Shown one piece after another: positions 1-11,700 of a stretch of 64,000 bases of DNA. Every line of letters starts with the position of its first letter. Position 1 is the stretch's first letter. A program made the position numbers and the translations under genes. Below the pieces are notes generated by a model. That model saw nothing but the letters and a program-made list of their open reading frames with translations, had not been told where the DNA came from and did not search any database. This DNA comes from Hanleya hanleyi. Taxonomy: Eukaryota > Mollusca > Polyplacophora > Lepidopleurida > Hanleyidae. The stretch covers positions 1-64,000 of the forward strand of contig JAVTVY010020267.1 of NCBI GenBank assembly GCA_036873755.1, read 5' to 3'.

Positions 1-1998
1 CCAGGATAGCCCAACAATGGACATGCTTCACTAAGCAGCAATAGCTGGTGCCTACATGTAGTCTCTGGGACCGGTCATCCCCAGGATAGCCCAACAATGG
101 ACATGCTTCACTAAGCAGCAATAGCTGGTGCCTACTCTCTGGGACCTGTCATTCCCAGGATAGCCCAACAATGGACATGCTTTACTAAGCAGCAATAGCG
201 GGTGCCTACATGTAGTCTCTGGGACCGGTCATTCCCAGGATAGCCCAACAATGGACATGCTTCACTAAGCAGCAATAGCTGCATGGTGCCTACATGTAGT
301 CTCTGGGACCGGTCATTCCCAGGATAGCCCAACAATGGACATGCTTCACTAAGCAGCAATAGCTGGTGCCTACATGTAGTCTCTGGGACCTGTCATTCCC
401 GGGATAGCCCAACAATGGACATGCTTCACTAAGCAGCAATAGCTGGTGCCTACATGTAGTCTCTGGGACCTGTCATTCCCAGGATAGCCCAACAATGGAC
501 ATGCTTCACTAAGCAGCAATAGCTGGTGCCTACATGTAGTCTCTGGGACCTGTCATTTCCAGGATAGCCCAACAATGGACATGTTTCACTAAGCAGCAAT
601 AGCTGGTGCCTAGTCTCTGGGACCTGTCATTCCCAGGATAGCCCCACAATGGACAAGCTTCACTGAGAGGCAATAGCTGGTGCCTACTCTCTGGGACCTG
701 TCATTCCCAGGATAGCCCAACAATGGACATGCTTCACTAAGCAGCAATAGCGGGTGCCTACATGTAGTCTCTGGGACCGGTCATTCCCAGGATAGCCCAA
801 CAATGGACATGCTTCACTAAGCAGCAATAGCTGCATGGTGCCTACATGTAGTCTCTGGGACCGGTCATTCCCAGGATAGCCCAACAATGGACATGCTTCA
901 CTAAGCAGCAATAGCTGGTGCCTACATGTAGTCTCTGGGACCTGTCATTCCCGGGATAGCCCAACAATGGACATGCTTCACTAAGCAGCAATAGCTGGTG
1001 CCTACATGTAGTCTCTGGGACCTGTCATTCCCAGGATAGCCCAACAATGGACATGCTTCACTAAGCAGCAATAGCTGGTGCCTACATGTAGTCTCTGGGT
1101 CCTGTCATTCTCACGATAGCCCAACAATGGACATGCTTCACTAAGCAGCAATAGCTGGTGCCTACATGTAGTCTCTGGGACCTGTCATTTCCAGGATAGC
1201 CCAACAATGGACATGTTTCACTAAGCAGCAATAGCTGGTGCCTACATGTAGTCTCTGGGACCTGTCATTCCCAGGATAGCCCAACAATGGACATGCTTCA
1301 CTAAGCAGCAATAGCTGGTGCCTACATGTAGTCTCTGGGTCCTGTCATTCTCACGATAGCCCAACAATGGACAAGCATCACTGAGCATCAGTACCTGGTG
1401 CTTGTCTGAGTCCAATCATTCTCAAGATAGCCCAACAATGCACATGCTTCACTGAGCAGCAACAGCTGGTGCCTAGTCTCTGACATGTCATTCCCAGGAT
1501 AACCAAACAATGGACATGCTTCACTGAGCAGCATTAGGTGGGGCCTAGTCTCTGGGTCATGTCATTCCCACAATAGCCCAACAATGGACATGCTTCACAA
1601 AGCAGCAGTAGCTGATGCCTAGTCTCTGGGTACTGTCATTTCCAGTATACCCAACAATGGACATGCTTCAATGAGCATCAGTAGCTGGTGCCTAGTCTCT
1701 GGGTAGTCATTCCCAGGATAGCCCAACAATGGACATCCTTCAATGCACATCAGTAGCTGTTGCCTAGTCTCTGCAGTCATTCCCAGCATAGCCCAACAAT
1801 GGACATGCTTCAATGAACATCAGTAGCTGGTGCCTAGTCTCTGGGTAGTCATTTCCAGGATAGCCCAACAATGGACATGCTTCAATGAACATCAGTAGCT
1901 GGAGCCCAGTCTCTGGGTCCTGTCAATCCCAGTATATCCCAACAATGGACATGCTTCAATGAACATCAGTAGCTGGTTCCTAGAATCTGGGTCCTGTC
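1..1998. repeat. 80-bp satellite/minisatellite array, open at left edge
   Basis: A unit of about 80 bp (core CCCAACAATGGACATGCTTC) repeats head to tail from the first base. Some units lack the short segment ACATGTAG and are about 72 bp. Copies from 1 to about 1370 are nearly identical. From 1380 to 1998 they become shorter and diverged, as expected at the edge of an array. Segments starting near 132 and 684 are almost identical over several units, which indicates a 552-bp higher-order duplication. Short open frames across the array are by-products of the periodicity. Confidence 0.95.
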
Positions 1999-2919
1999 AT
2001 TCTATAAATTTCACTAACTATCTTTTTAGTTCTTAGAATAAATAACATATCCATGCCAGAGTATTTAGACTCAGTTGACATAAAGATGTTTTTTTCTAAT
2101 TCCAAGTCTAAAAATGTTGTTCCATAAAATTAGCAGAGATATGTACAGTAGATCAAATTATCACGCATAAGGGGGACCAAAATAACTCATTACACTGACA
2201 CTGTGGACCAGGCACATGACCTACTGTTGTCAAGCAAAGTGATCCATTATTATAGTATTATTGCTAGAAGGTTGCACTAAAATTATTCAAATAGTAGGTT
2301 GAAAGAAAATTAATAAAGCAGATGCTATCAATCTAATTTCTCATAAATCCGGGGCAGTACGACTGATGATAATCGGAAGGAAACCTTTGTGATGGTTGAA
2401 TGTTAACAGGGTGATTGACTTATTAGAATAGAAATGTACAGAATGTACACAAATAATCCGGAAGCTGAATATTCCCCCCGTTACGAATGAAAATCTGCTA
2501 ATGATTGAATCAGGTAGTATTTTTCTGTTGATACATAGGTATATAACATGTTAATCACCATAGATACCACATTCCTGGCATACTGATTGGCTATCATAGG
2601 CACACCAATCATTTGTTTTGTTGCATAATACATTTACATCAATTTCTGCTAAGGTTGCTAGGGAACCAAAATCCCTTGCCAATACTATGGGTGATTAATA
2701 ACACTGCATATCTGCCAAGATATGGGATATCAAATCAATCATATAAGTGGAAGAATTTGTTATTTATGTACCATTATCAATTAAAGTCATTATTCTGCTG
2801 GGTGTTCCAATTCCTAAATGAACCACAGTCTTCTGTAAGAACTCTTGTTGTGCACTGAGCTGAAATAAGACAGAAAAAGCATCAAACACAGGAAGGAAGC
2901 AATCAGAGATTGCTCAATT
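1999..2919. other. No recognisable feature
   Basis: AT-rich unique-looking sequence between the satellite and the Helitron-like element. No coding exon, no clear tandem repeat and no RNA gene were seen. The missing CMSS1 3' exons were looked for here and not recognised. Confidence 0.5.
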
Positions 2920-4393
2920 GTATGCCCCCCCCTTCCACTTTAATCCGACACTGCCCCGCCATTGTTCTGTTCTTTATTGGTTGGTGGAGGCCTAATTTGG
3001 ATAATTATAAAAATTCTGTTTCAGTCACTTTTTTGCCATGTCTCACATAATACATATTCCAAATATCAAGCAACAAGTGATAATACGATGCTTCGATGCA
3101 AGATGGTCGCCAGGGCTTTCGCCAAATCCGAAAATGTGACCTGGTTATGAGACCTACATTCCTTGGGAGTATATTGTGGTGAAATTATGAAGCGATCAGT
3201 GAATTTTGTACCCAATTCACTGTTTTTGGGGCAATTTCATACTTCAGGACCTATGTTGTCTGCTTTGGAATGTAAAATAACATATAATATAGCCATTTTC
3301 CTGGTTCAAATCAGTTATGGACTGAGATCCAGCTTGGGCAAATAAATATATCCCATTCACTTAGGTTTAAACGAAGGGCCATAACTCTTGAAAATATAAC
3401 CGAAAACAGAGAAACTTCACGCTACACACCTATGGGTCACTGACCACATATCATGCGTATTTCATACTTGTTCATACAATATTAACCGAGATCCAGCCCT
3501 ACAAATCCCAATTCACAAAGATTTGAAGAAAAAGGGCCATAACTCTTGAAAATATAGGCGAAATGTGGAGAAACTTCACGCTGCACAACTACAGGGCACT
3601 GATCACATATCCTGCAAATTTCATAATTGTTCATACAATATTCACCGAGATCCAGCCCGGACAAGTTCCAATTCACAAAGATTTGAAGAAAAAAGGGTCA
3701 TAACTCTTGAAAATATATGCGAAACGTGGAGAAACTTCACGCTGCACAACTACAGGGCACTGATCACATATCCTGCAAATTTCATAATTGTTCATACAAT
3801 ATTCACCGAGATCCAGCCCGGACAAGTTCCAATTCACAAAGATTTGAAGAAAAAAGGGCCATAACTCTTGAAAATATATGCGAAACGCGGAGAAAATTCA
3901 CGCTGCACAACTACAGGGCACTGACCACACATCCTGCAAATTTCATAATTGTCCATACAATATTAACCGAGATCCAGCCCGGACAAGTCCCAATTCACGG
4001 AGAATTCAGGAACAAAGGGCCATAACTCTTGAAAATATAAGCGAAACGTGGAGAAACTTTACGCTGCACAACTGTGGGTCATTGACCACATATCATGCAA
4101 ATTTCATACTTGTCCATACAATATTAACCAAGATCCAGCCCGGACAAGTCCCATTCACAGAGATTTCAGAAAAAGGGCCATAACTCTTGAAAATTATACC
4201 GGAACTCGGAAAAAACTCCACGCTGCACAACTACGAGCCACTGGCCACATTCCATGCAAGTTTCGATCCTGTCCATCAAATATTAACCGAGATATTGCCC
4301 GGACAAGAAATTCGGACGGACAGACGGATGGACAGACGGACGGACAAAGCGATCGCTATATGCCCCCCCTCTAGTTAGAGGGGGGGCATAATT
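2920..4393 (+). mobile_element. Helitron/Helentron-like non-autonomous element (candidate)
   Basis: The left boundary shows TATGCCCCCCCCTT. The right boundary is a strong hairpin in which TATGCCCCCCCTCTAG is mirrored by AGAGGGGGGGCATA. Between them are about six copies of a 159-bp tandem unit, then a run of GGAC/GACGG tetranucleotide-like repeats. Internal tandem repeats plus a 3'-terminal hairpin and no terminal inverted repeats match the layout of Helentron-associated (HINE-like) elements in molluscs. The left end is less certain than the right. Confidence 0.55.
3357..4315 (+). repeat. 159-bp tandem repeat, about 6 copies
   Basis: Each unit contains AGGGCCATAACTCTTGAAAA, then ACTTCACGCTGCACAACTAC, then a segment ending ACCGAGATCCAGCCCGGACA. 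Copies start near 3375, 3535, 3694, 3853, 4014 and 4174. Overlapping open frames of about 100 codons across neighbouring units are periodicity artefacts. Confidence 0.9.
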
Positions 4394-4847
4394 ATGGCAA
4401 CTGAATCAAATGATTCAAGACTACAGATGAGTAACAATAACTGTATGACAGGATGTAAATGGGCTGTTAATGGCAGCATTAGATAATATTCTAGCAAAAT
4501 AAAGTGTCGATTAAATCTTTTATGGCAACAAAGAAAGTCCCACTCAGTATAACCACATTTACAAAATGTACCTGTGACTGAAAACAGCAATTCAAATGGG
4601 TTATTTTTACTTTTTTTCAATTTTTGTTTTAAAACTTTTATGGTTTGTTGTCTCATGAAACTAGATCATGGTCAGTTCATTGATGACTTTGTATAAGAGT
4701 GCCACAACTAATTTTATTCGACAGAGAGAATGAATCAGTTGTAATTTGAATCGAGATGTATGTTTAGAAGTTCAGACTGCACAAGGCCCGTCATTGTCTA
4801 CCGAGCCTCTTGCACCAGCCTGACTGACTGACTGGGCCTGTGAACAA

Positions 4848-5238
4848 CATCTTCATTTTATCCAGTCAATTTCTACGTTCCCACTTCGAACCTGCCTTGA
4901 TTTATCTGGACCCCTTCAATGTTCAAATAACTTATAAATAGACACGAGACGTCACTGACCTCGAAAACATTTGAAATTCGAAAGGGGTCGCACAAGAGTG
5001 TTATTGATTGGCTGACCTAATTAGTGGGCACCATATTAGGAGAAAGGACGTCGCTAATATAGGATGATGTCACCCTATGTGACTTCACTCGCAATCGATG
5101 TGTACGTTCTGATTGGTTCTTCTGTCGTTAGCTGGTGAAATTTACACCCGGATTTTGAACGCTGAAGGGGTCAGATAAACTCAAGGAAAAGAAGCCCGAA
5201 GTGGGAAACGTAGAAATTGACTGGATAAAATGAAGATG
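4848..5238. mobile_element. 391-bp MITE with 8-bp target duplication
   Basis: Terminal inverted repeats of about 40 bp start CATCTTCATTTTATCCAGTC on the left and end GACTGGATAAAATGAAGATG on the right. The element is flanked by an exact 8-bp duplication GTGAACAA at 4840-4847 and 5239-5246. No coding capacity is seen. An 8-bp duplication fits hAT- or P-type elements; the superfamily is not assigned. Confidence 0.85.
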
Positions 5239-5662
5239 GTGAACAAGGATTTAGGAAGCTAATAGATTTCTCGTTTTTCACCAACCGATGACAGCACTCA
5301 AAAGAAAGCACATGGCTTAGCGTGTAATTTTTGGGTTTAGCCAACTGCAGCATCTGTTTAAAATAGGCGGGTAGTTCTCAGTCTGTATAAGTCAAACAGA
5401 CTGTCCAGGTGTCTACATGCTACCATTGGAAGTGCAATCATGTTCACATAGCTCAAGGGTGACAACTCTGTTGTACATAGAATAATCAAAATCAGTATTA
5501 CTTACCTCCCTTGTTTCAATCATTATTGACCAGGCTGTTTAATGTTTTTTATAAGACACCTCAATAAAAAATGTATTATGCAGACATGGTAGTTTGGAAT
5601 TTAATGCAGGAATCCTTACAAACCATTAATCTAATTTTTGTTGACCTTATAATAATAAATAC

Positions 5663-5726
5663 CTTTGCATGTTTAGCAAATAATTTTGCTAATCTTCCTT
5701 TTCCATCCCGGAAATCTGTAACCTGC
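5663..5726 (-). CDS. CMSS1: CMSS1 exon 5
   Basis: The minus-strand acceptor CTTCAG at 5732-5727 is followed by 64 nt encoding QVTDFRDGKG, then RLAKLFAKHAK, and donor GTATTT at 5662. The first base completes the Arg codon split after exon 4 (AG|G), giving the family motif R-x-x-T-x-FR-DGK. The exon ends in phase 0. The following exon was not recognised in the window. Confidence 0.88.
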
Positions 5727-8700
5727 CTGAAGTTTGGCAAAATGAAAGTAATTACATTTGAGTAAGGAATTTCAAATTAAAGACTGTATACATACTATAA
5801 GTGTTTACCAGTCCACACATAGATGTATGTCTGTATCATCCACTATTAGTACTCTATGCATGTCTGAGTCTCACATGTACTATTTGGGATGAAAAATAAA
5901 CAGAAGTCAAACATAAAGAAATTTTTGAATCAGCAGAAGGGAACTACTATTACAGCAGATGGAAATTACTGTATTGTAACAGAAGGCAACTACTGTATTA
6001 CAGCAGATGGCATCTAATATATTACAACAGATGGGAACTCCTCAATAAGATGGCTACAATGGGTGAGTGAGTGAATACGATTTAACGTCGCTTTCAACTA
6101 TATTTCAGTCATATCACGACGTTGGGTCCTATTCTTTTTCACACCCGGGAACCGCACGGGTGGTGGCTACAATGGTATTGCAGCAGATCATAACTACAGT
6201 ACTGTATTACAGCAAATCAGAAACACACTCGTCGCTACATAGCTGAAATATTGCTGAATGCGACGTTAAATCTTAATTCTCTCCCTCTCTCTCAGAACTA
6301 CTATATTATACATACAAACTGATGCTGTACTACATTTTATGTGTTAGTAGATGGGAACTACTGTATTACATCAGATGGGAACTATTGTATTACCGACAAT
6401 GGGAACTATTGCATTAAAGTAGATAGAAACTACTGTATTACAGACAATGGGAACAATTGTGTTAGTAGATGGGAACTACTGTATTACATCAGATGGGAAC
6501 TATTGTATTACAGACAATGGGAACCATTGCATTAAATGGGAACAATTGTGTTAGTAGATGGGAACTACTGTATTACATCAGATGGGAACTACTTTATTAC
6601 AGACAATGGGAACTATTGTGTTAAAGTAGATGAAAACTACTGTATTTGCAAGATGGCGGAACTAAGAGGTCGTCTGTGTTTTAGCTCCGCAAAGTTTTTA
6701 CTGTTTTTATGGATTTTAATCATCGGGGCATCTGAATTTTATACCTACAACAGCTGTGAACGTTACGCACACAAGGTTCGCGCAAAAAGACGCTTTATTG
6801 GACGGCGAATTTCTTATTACAGTAATTCTGAGTCTACTCTCCAGCTTGACCGAGTATCCTTACTGTGTATTCATGGAGAAATACACCCAAATCCGGGACC
6901 CAACAACAACAACGACAGGGATAATAACAGATCTGCAGTGAGTATATATTATCAGAACTGCCAGAGTGTAGCAGGCAAACTTCCCGAACTGCAAATCTTT
7001 CAAAGTGACAGGACTTTCGATATTTTCGCTCTCACTGAAACCTGGTTAAAGTCACATATATCTGATGGAGAAGTTTTCGATGAAAGCTATTATAGAGTAC
7101 ATCGACGAGACAGGGAAACCACACCAGTTGAGAAAGACAGAGGAGGTGGTGCTCTACTGGCTCCCATCCCAACGTCGATATGATCTAGAGACAAATATGG
7201 AGAATTTGTGGGTGGAAATTTCATTAGCGCACAGAAAGCTTTTTATTGGTGTTCTGTATGCTCCACCTGACAATGTGGTGAAATGTGTTGAAGACTTCCA
7301 CGATTCTCTGAATAACGTTGTTTTGCAGTGCAGTGAAAATGATCTGATTTTATTACTTGGGGACTTCAACATGTCTGATTATATTCACTGGGTAAAAACA
7401 ACTCAATCGCATTGTGATCTCATTATTAAAACCTCCAGTGCTAAAGTCGACCAATTATCACAACTCATGCTGGAGTTCGATTTACAACAATACAATAGTC
7501 ATCCAACTTGTGGTAACAACGTCCTGGACCTGGAAACTGTTGATATCGTGAGTCCCCCAGCCGTGCGATCAAATCACCGACCTGTGAACATTGACATAAT
7601 GGTTCCAGGCATTTCACGTTCCACCGGTGATGACCGCTTTGTCTTTAATTACAAAAAAGCTGACTGGGAGCATTTACATGTACGTCTAAATTGTTATCCT
7701 GTTACCCGTGGTCAACACTTTCTTCTTTTAACGTCAACGACTGTGTGCAGTATTTCTACGATTACCTCTATTGTGCAATTAACGAGGCAGTCCCTAAAGT
7801 CAAGGTTAAAAACAAGAAATACCCACAATGGTACGACAATGATCTCACCAGCGTGTTACGAGACAAAGAGAAAGCAAGACAAAAGTTTAAACGAACCAAA
7901 CACCCTGATGACTATTCAAATTTCTCTGAACTGCGCTCGATTTTCAATGACTTGAAAAATTTCAAATATGCCGAATACTTGTCACAGATCGAGAACGATT
8001 TAAACGGCAATAGTAAACGTTTTTGGAGCTTCATTCGATCTAGTAGAAAATGTTCTTCAATCCCATCTACTATGTCTTATGACGGTACAACAGCTGATAA
8101 TCCTGCAGATATAGCAAACATGTTCAATGAATATTTTCACTCTGTTTTCTCCACTGACCACGATTCTGATTATCTACCCGGGTTTAAACCTGTAAATCAA
8201 AGTACATTACAGTTTATTGATGTTAAATATGACGAAGTTTTAGAGATTTTAACATCTACAGATGTTCGTAAGGCCTGTGGTCCTGATGACATATCAGGTA
8301 TTGTACTAAAGGAGTGTGCGGAACGGCTAGCTCTCCCACTTTGTATCATATTTAATAAATCTCTTTCCACTGGTGTATGCCCGAGTCTCTTCAAAAGAGC
8401 AAATGTTATATCTATTTTTAAATCAGGGGAAAAGGAAAATGTAAAAAGCTATGCCTATTTCCCTTTTACCATTATTTTCGAAAAAGTTTTAGAACGTGTT
8501 GTTCACAACCAGTTGTATAATCATGTAAAACTGTACATCACTGATTTTCAGCATGTTTTGTTAAAGGTCGCTCGACATGCACAAATCTTGTGTCATACAT
8601 TGATCAACTGAGCAAGTCCATCGATAACAAAAAACAAGTAGATGCTGTATACATTGATTTTTCCAAAGCCTTTGATTCTGTTTGTCATCGTTTTTTATTA

Positions 8701-11700
8701 CACAAACTTAAGGGTTATGGTCTCGATGGACCTCTGCTACAGTTTTGTTCGTCTTACCTGTCCAACAGAGAACAATGTGTTGCTTTATCCGGTTTTAATT
8801 CCTGTTTTCTCCCTGTAAAGTCTGGAGTCCCTCAAGGCTCAATTCTTGGACCGCTGGTGTTTGTCTTATTTGTCAATGATCTTCCAAATGCATTAGCACA
8901 CTCTTGTATATCCATGTACGCAGATGATTCCAAAATTTTCAAAGAGATCTCCACACTGCATGACTGTCTTTTACTTGAGCGAGATGTGTGTAATGTTGCC
9001 ATATGGTGCCTCAACTGGAAACTCGCGTTAAACATATTGAAATGCTTGTATCACTTTTACCACAAAGAAAAATGTTATTATACACAATTATGTTTTAAAT
9101 GACCTTGTCTTAGAAAGAGTAAGTCAGATAAAGGATCTAGGTGTTCTTTTATCATCTAATCTTAATTTTGGTACTCATGTTGAAAACGTATGTTCCAAAG
9201 CATTTCGCATGGTTGGTTTTATCAAGAGGACATGCAAATATTTTAAATCTGTTGATACCTTACGTTCTCTCTTTGTTTCTCTTGTGAGAAGCAACCTGGA
9301 ATACTGTTCCTCTGTCTGGGCTCCCCACGCCGTTTGTCATATTGACCACCTGGAGCGCATTCAGAAGAGCTTTTTAAAATTCTTATATTTTAAAGCTGGA
9401 AGGAGTCCTGATAATGTTACCTATTTACAGATGTGTAGGGATTTTAATTTACAGACTCTTAGCCACCGTAGAATGATTTTAGATTTGTCACTTTTACATG
9501 GTATTGTCAATGCATGTTTTAACTGTTCTTATCTTCTTAGTCAGATTCCATTTTACGCTCCCTCAAGGAGACTTCGTAACTCTCAGCCATTTTATATACC
9601 CTTTTCTAGAATCGATCTTAGAAAACACTCGTTTGTCCCTCGTGCTTTAAGACAATATAATTATGTTTGTAACCTGGTGGACGTTGATCTTTTCACCTCC
9701 AAGCAGAGTTTTAAGCGGTGTACTGTATCAATAGTTACTTTGACAATATACAAAACTAATTTTATTCATTGAAACTCACACTTATATTGTTTTACGGTTG
9801 TTGTATATGTTTTTACTTACCTATGTTCTACAATGCTTCTTAAATTATGCAGTCTCACTTGTTCAATTATGCGCACAATATGTATCTTAAATATCCAATT
9901 CATGCACCCTGTATATAGCGTTTTAATAACCTGTAACTGGATTTCGCTCCGTTGGTTATTTATTGAATAAATAAATAAATAAATAAATAAATTACAGTAG
10001 CTGGGAGCTTTTGTGTTGAAGTAGATGAGAACTACTGTTACAATATTACATTGTACATCAGATGAGAACTATTGTGTTGAAGTAGATGTGAACTATTGTA
10101 TTACAGTAGATGAGAACTATTGTGTTGAAGTAGATGTGAACTATTGTATTACAGTAGATGGGAACTATTGTGTTAAAGTAGATGGGAACTACTATATTAC
10201 ATCTGTATTATAACAGAAGGTAACTGCTGCATGTATGCAATTGTAGCATATGAGAACTAAACAGCAAATAGGACCTACTCGATTACAGTGGATGGAAACT
10301 AACTGTATTACAGTAAATAGGAACTACTGGATTACAGTAGATGGGAACTACTGGATGAGAGCACTGCAGATAGGAACCACTATATTGTAGTAGATGGGAA
10401 CTAATGTCTTACAGTAGATGGGACCTACTATTACAGCAAATGGAGACAGCTGTAATGCAGCAGACCGGAACTATTGATTCACTGTACATGGGAACTACTA
10501 TTACAGACAAGAACTTAACTAAATGGCAGAGTCATTTAGGGCTCACATGCTGATTAGACTACATAGTTAATCTTGTGTTGGATTGGTGAAGAACATTTTA
10601 TGTGATGGCCACAATTGCGCATCCCATAAGTGTGGAAATGGTGGGGTAGGTTGAGGCTTAGTTGGGAGTTAGAGGGTGGGGTTCAGTTCTCAGAGGGTAG
10701 GGACTACCCTGCACAAGTAATGGATGTCTCCCTCAAGTGTACAATGATGTAACCTTTCAGAAGCAATAAGGTTATGGGGTTTGGGAGATAAGAGGGTGGG
10801 GCTCAGTTCGCTGGGGGTGAGGACTACCCCTCTGGAGTAATGGATGTGTCCCATAAGTATGTTTAGCGAGCTTAGCCAAAAGCAGAAACTAACCAGAAGC
10901 AGAAACAAAATTTAACCAGTCCAGAGAAAAACTTGGGCAAGTGAGTGAGTGAGATAGAGAGAGGGGCTCAGTTCCCAGGGACTGGGGACCTACCTACTTC
11001 AGTAATGCCGTTATGGATGTTCCCCATAAATACATTGTTTATTTCGCAAGCAAAGAAAATTTTAGTCCCCAGAGCAAGGTGGGGATCAAAAACTTCAACC
11101 AGCACAGAGAGTAACTTTAACTGGCCCAGTGAAAAGCTTTAAACAGAAGAACTTTAAGCCCAAAGACAGACAGAGTTTGCATTATCCTATCTCTTCTAAT
11201 TTTTCGAAGAGCATGTTTAGACTTAGCAGATAAAAAACATCTTTATGTCAAACATGTGAACATACCTGACGAGATCGACTGATCGTATAGCTGAGCTGGA
11301 GAGTATGATCAGTAAAGGAGAGCCAGGTTCTGGCTCAAGTTTGTCCCCTTTCTTCACCATTTTGTTCCACTTGGGTAAAATTTGTTTCAAGTATGCAGAT
11401 GGCGGAAGATTATCACTGTTGGGAGTGCCAACATGTGCATCTGTGGATAATGATAGAATCCAGAATTAGGCATACTGAATAAAACAACTGCTCCAAAACA
11501 ATATCATTCCTTTCCTTATTGGACCTAACATGATTATAATAACATCCAAATATGTTGGAATGATTGAATCTTAGTATACATTTTTTACATTAACTGATAT
11601 CTAACCTAAGAATGATTCATAATACTGGCCACTGTTATAAGCCCCATATTAATCAGCAGCAGTTTTCTTCAATGTTATGACAGACTCAATATTCAGAGAA

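Larger units (their letters stand above)
6650..9990 (+). mobile_element. CR1/L2-group non-LTR retrotransposon (LINE), near full length, frameshifted
   Basis: An apparently near-complete element runs from an upstream ATG at 6653 to a (TAAA)n tail at about 9966-9990. In order it encodes an N-terminal segment with a hydrophobic stretch and HPNPGP, an endonuclease/exonuclease/phosphatase domain, reverse transcriptase with YADD, and a C-terminal region. At least four frameshifts break the frame, so this copy is dead. It splits a 24-bp minisatellite into 5936-6648 and 9991-10520. The element may belong to a Crack/Daphne/L2-type clade; this was not resolved. Confidence 0.9.

Noticed and set aside
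3565..4374. Series of overlapping frames of about 100 codons
   Set aside because: They recur every 159 bp because the tandem unit lacks stops in that frame; no conserved domain is present.
1999..5600. CMSS1 exon 6 encoding the GTPGR-like segment
   Set aside because: Searched by eye on the minus strand and nothing convincing was found; likely left of the window.
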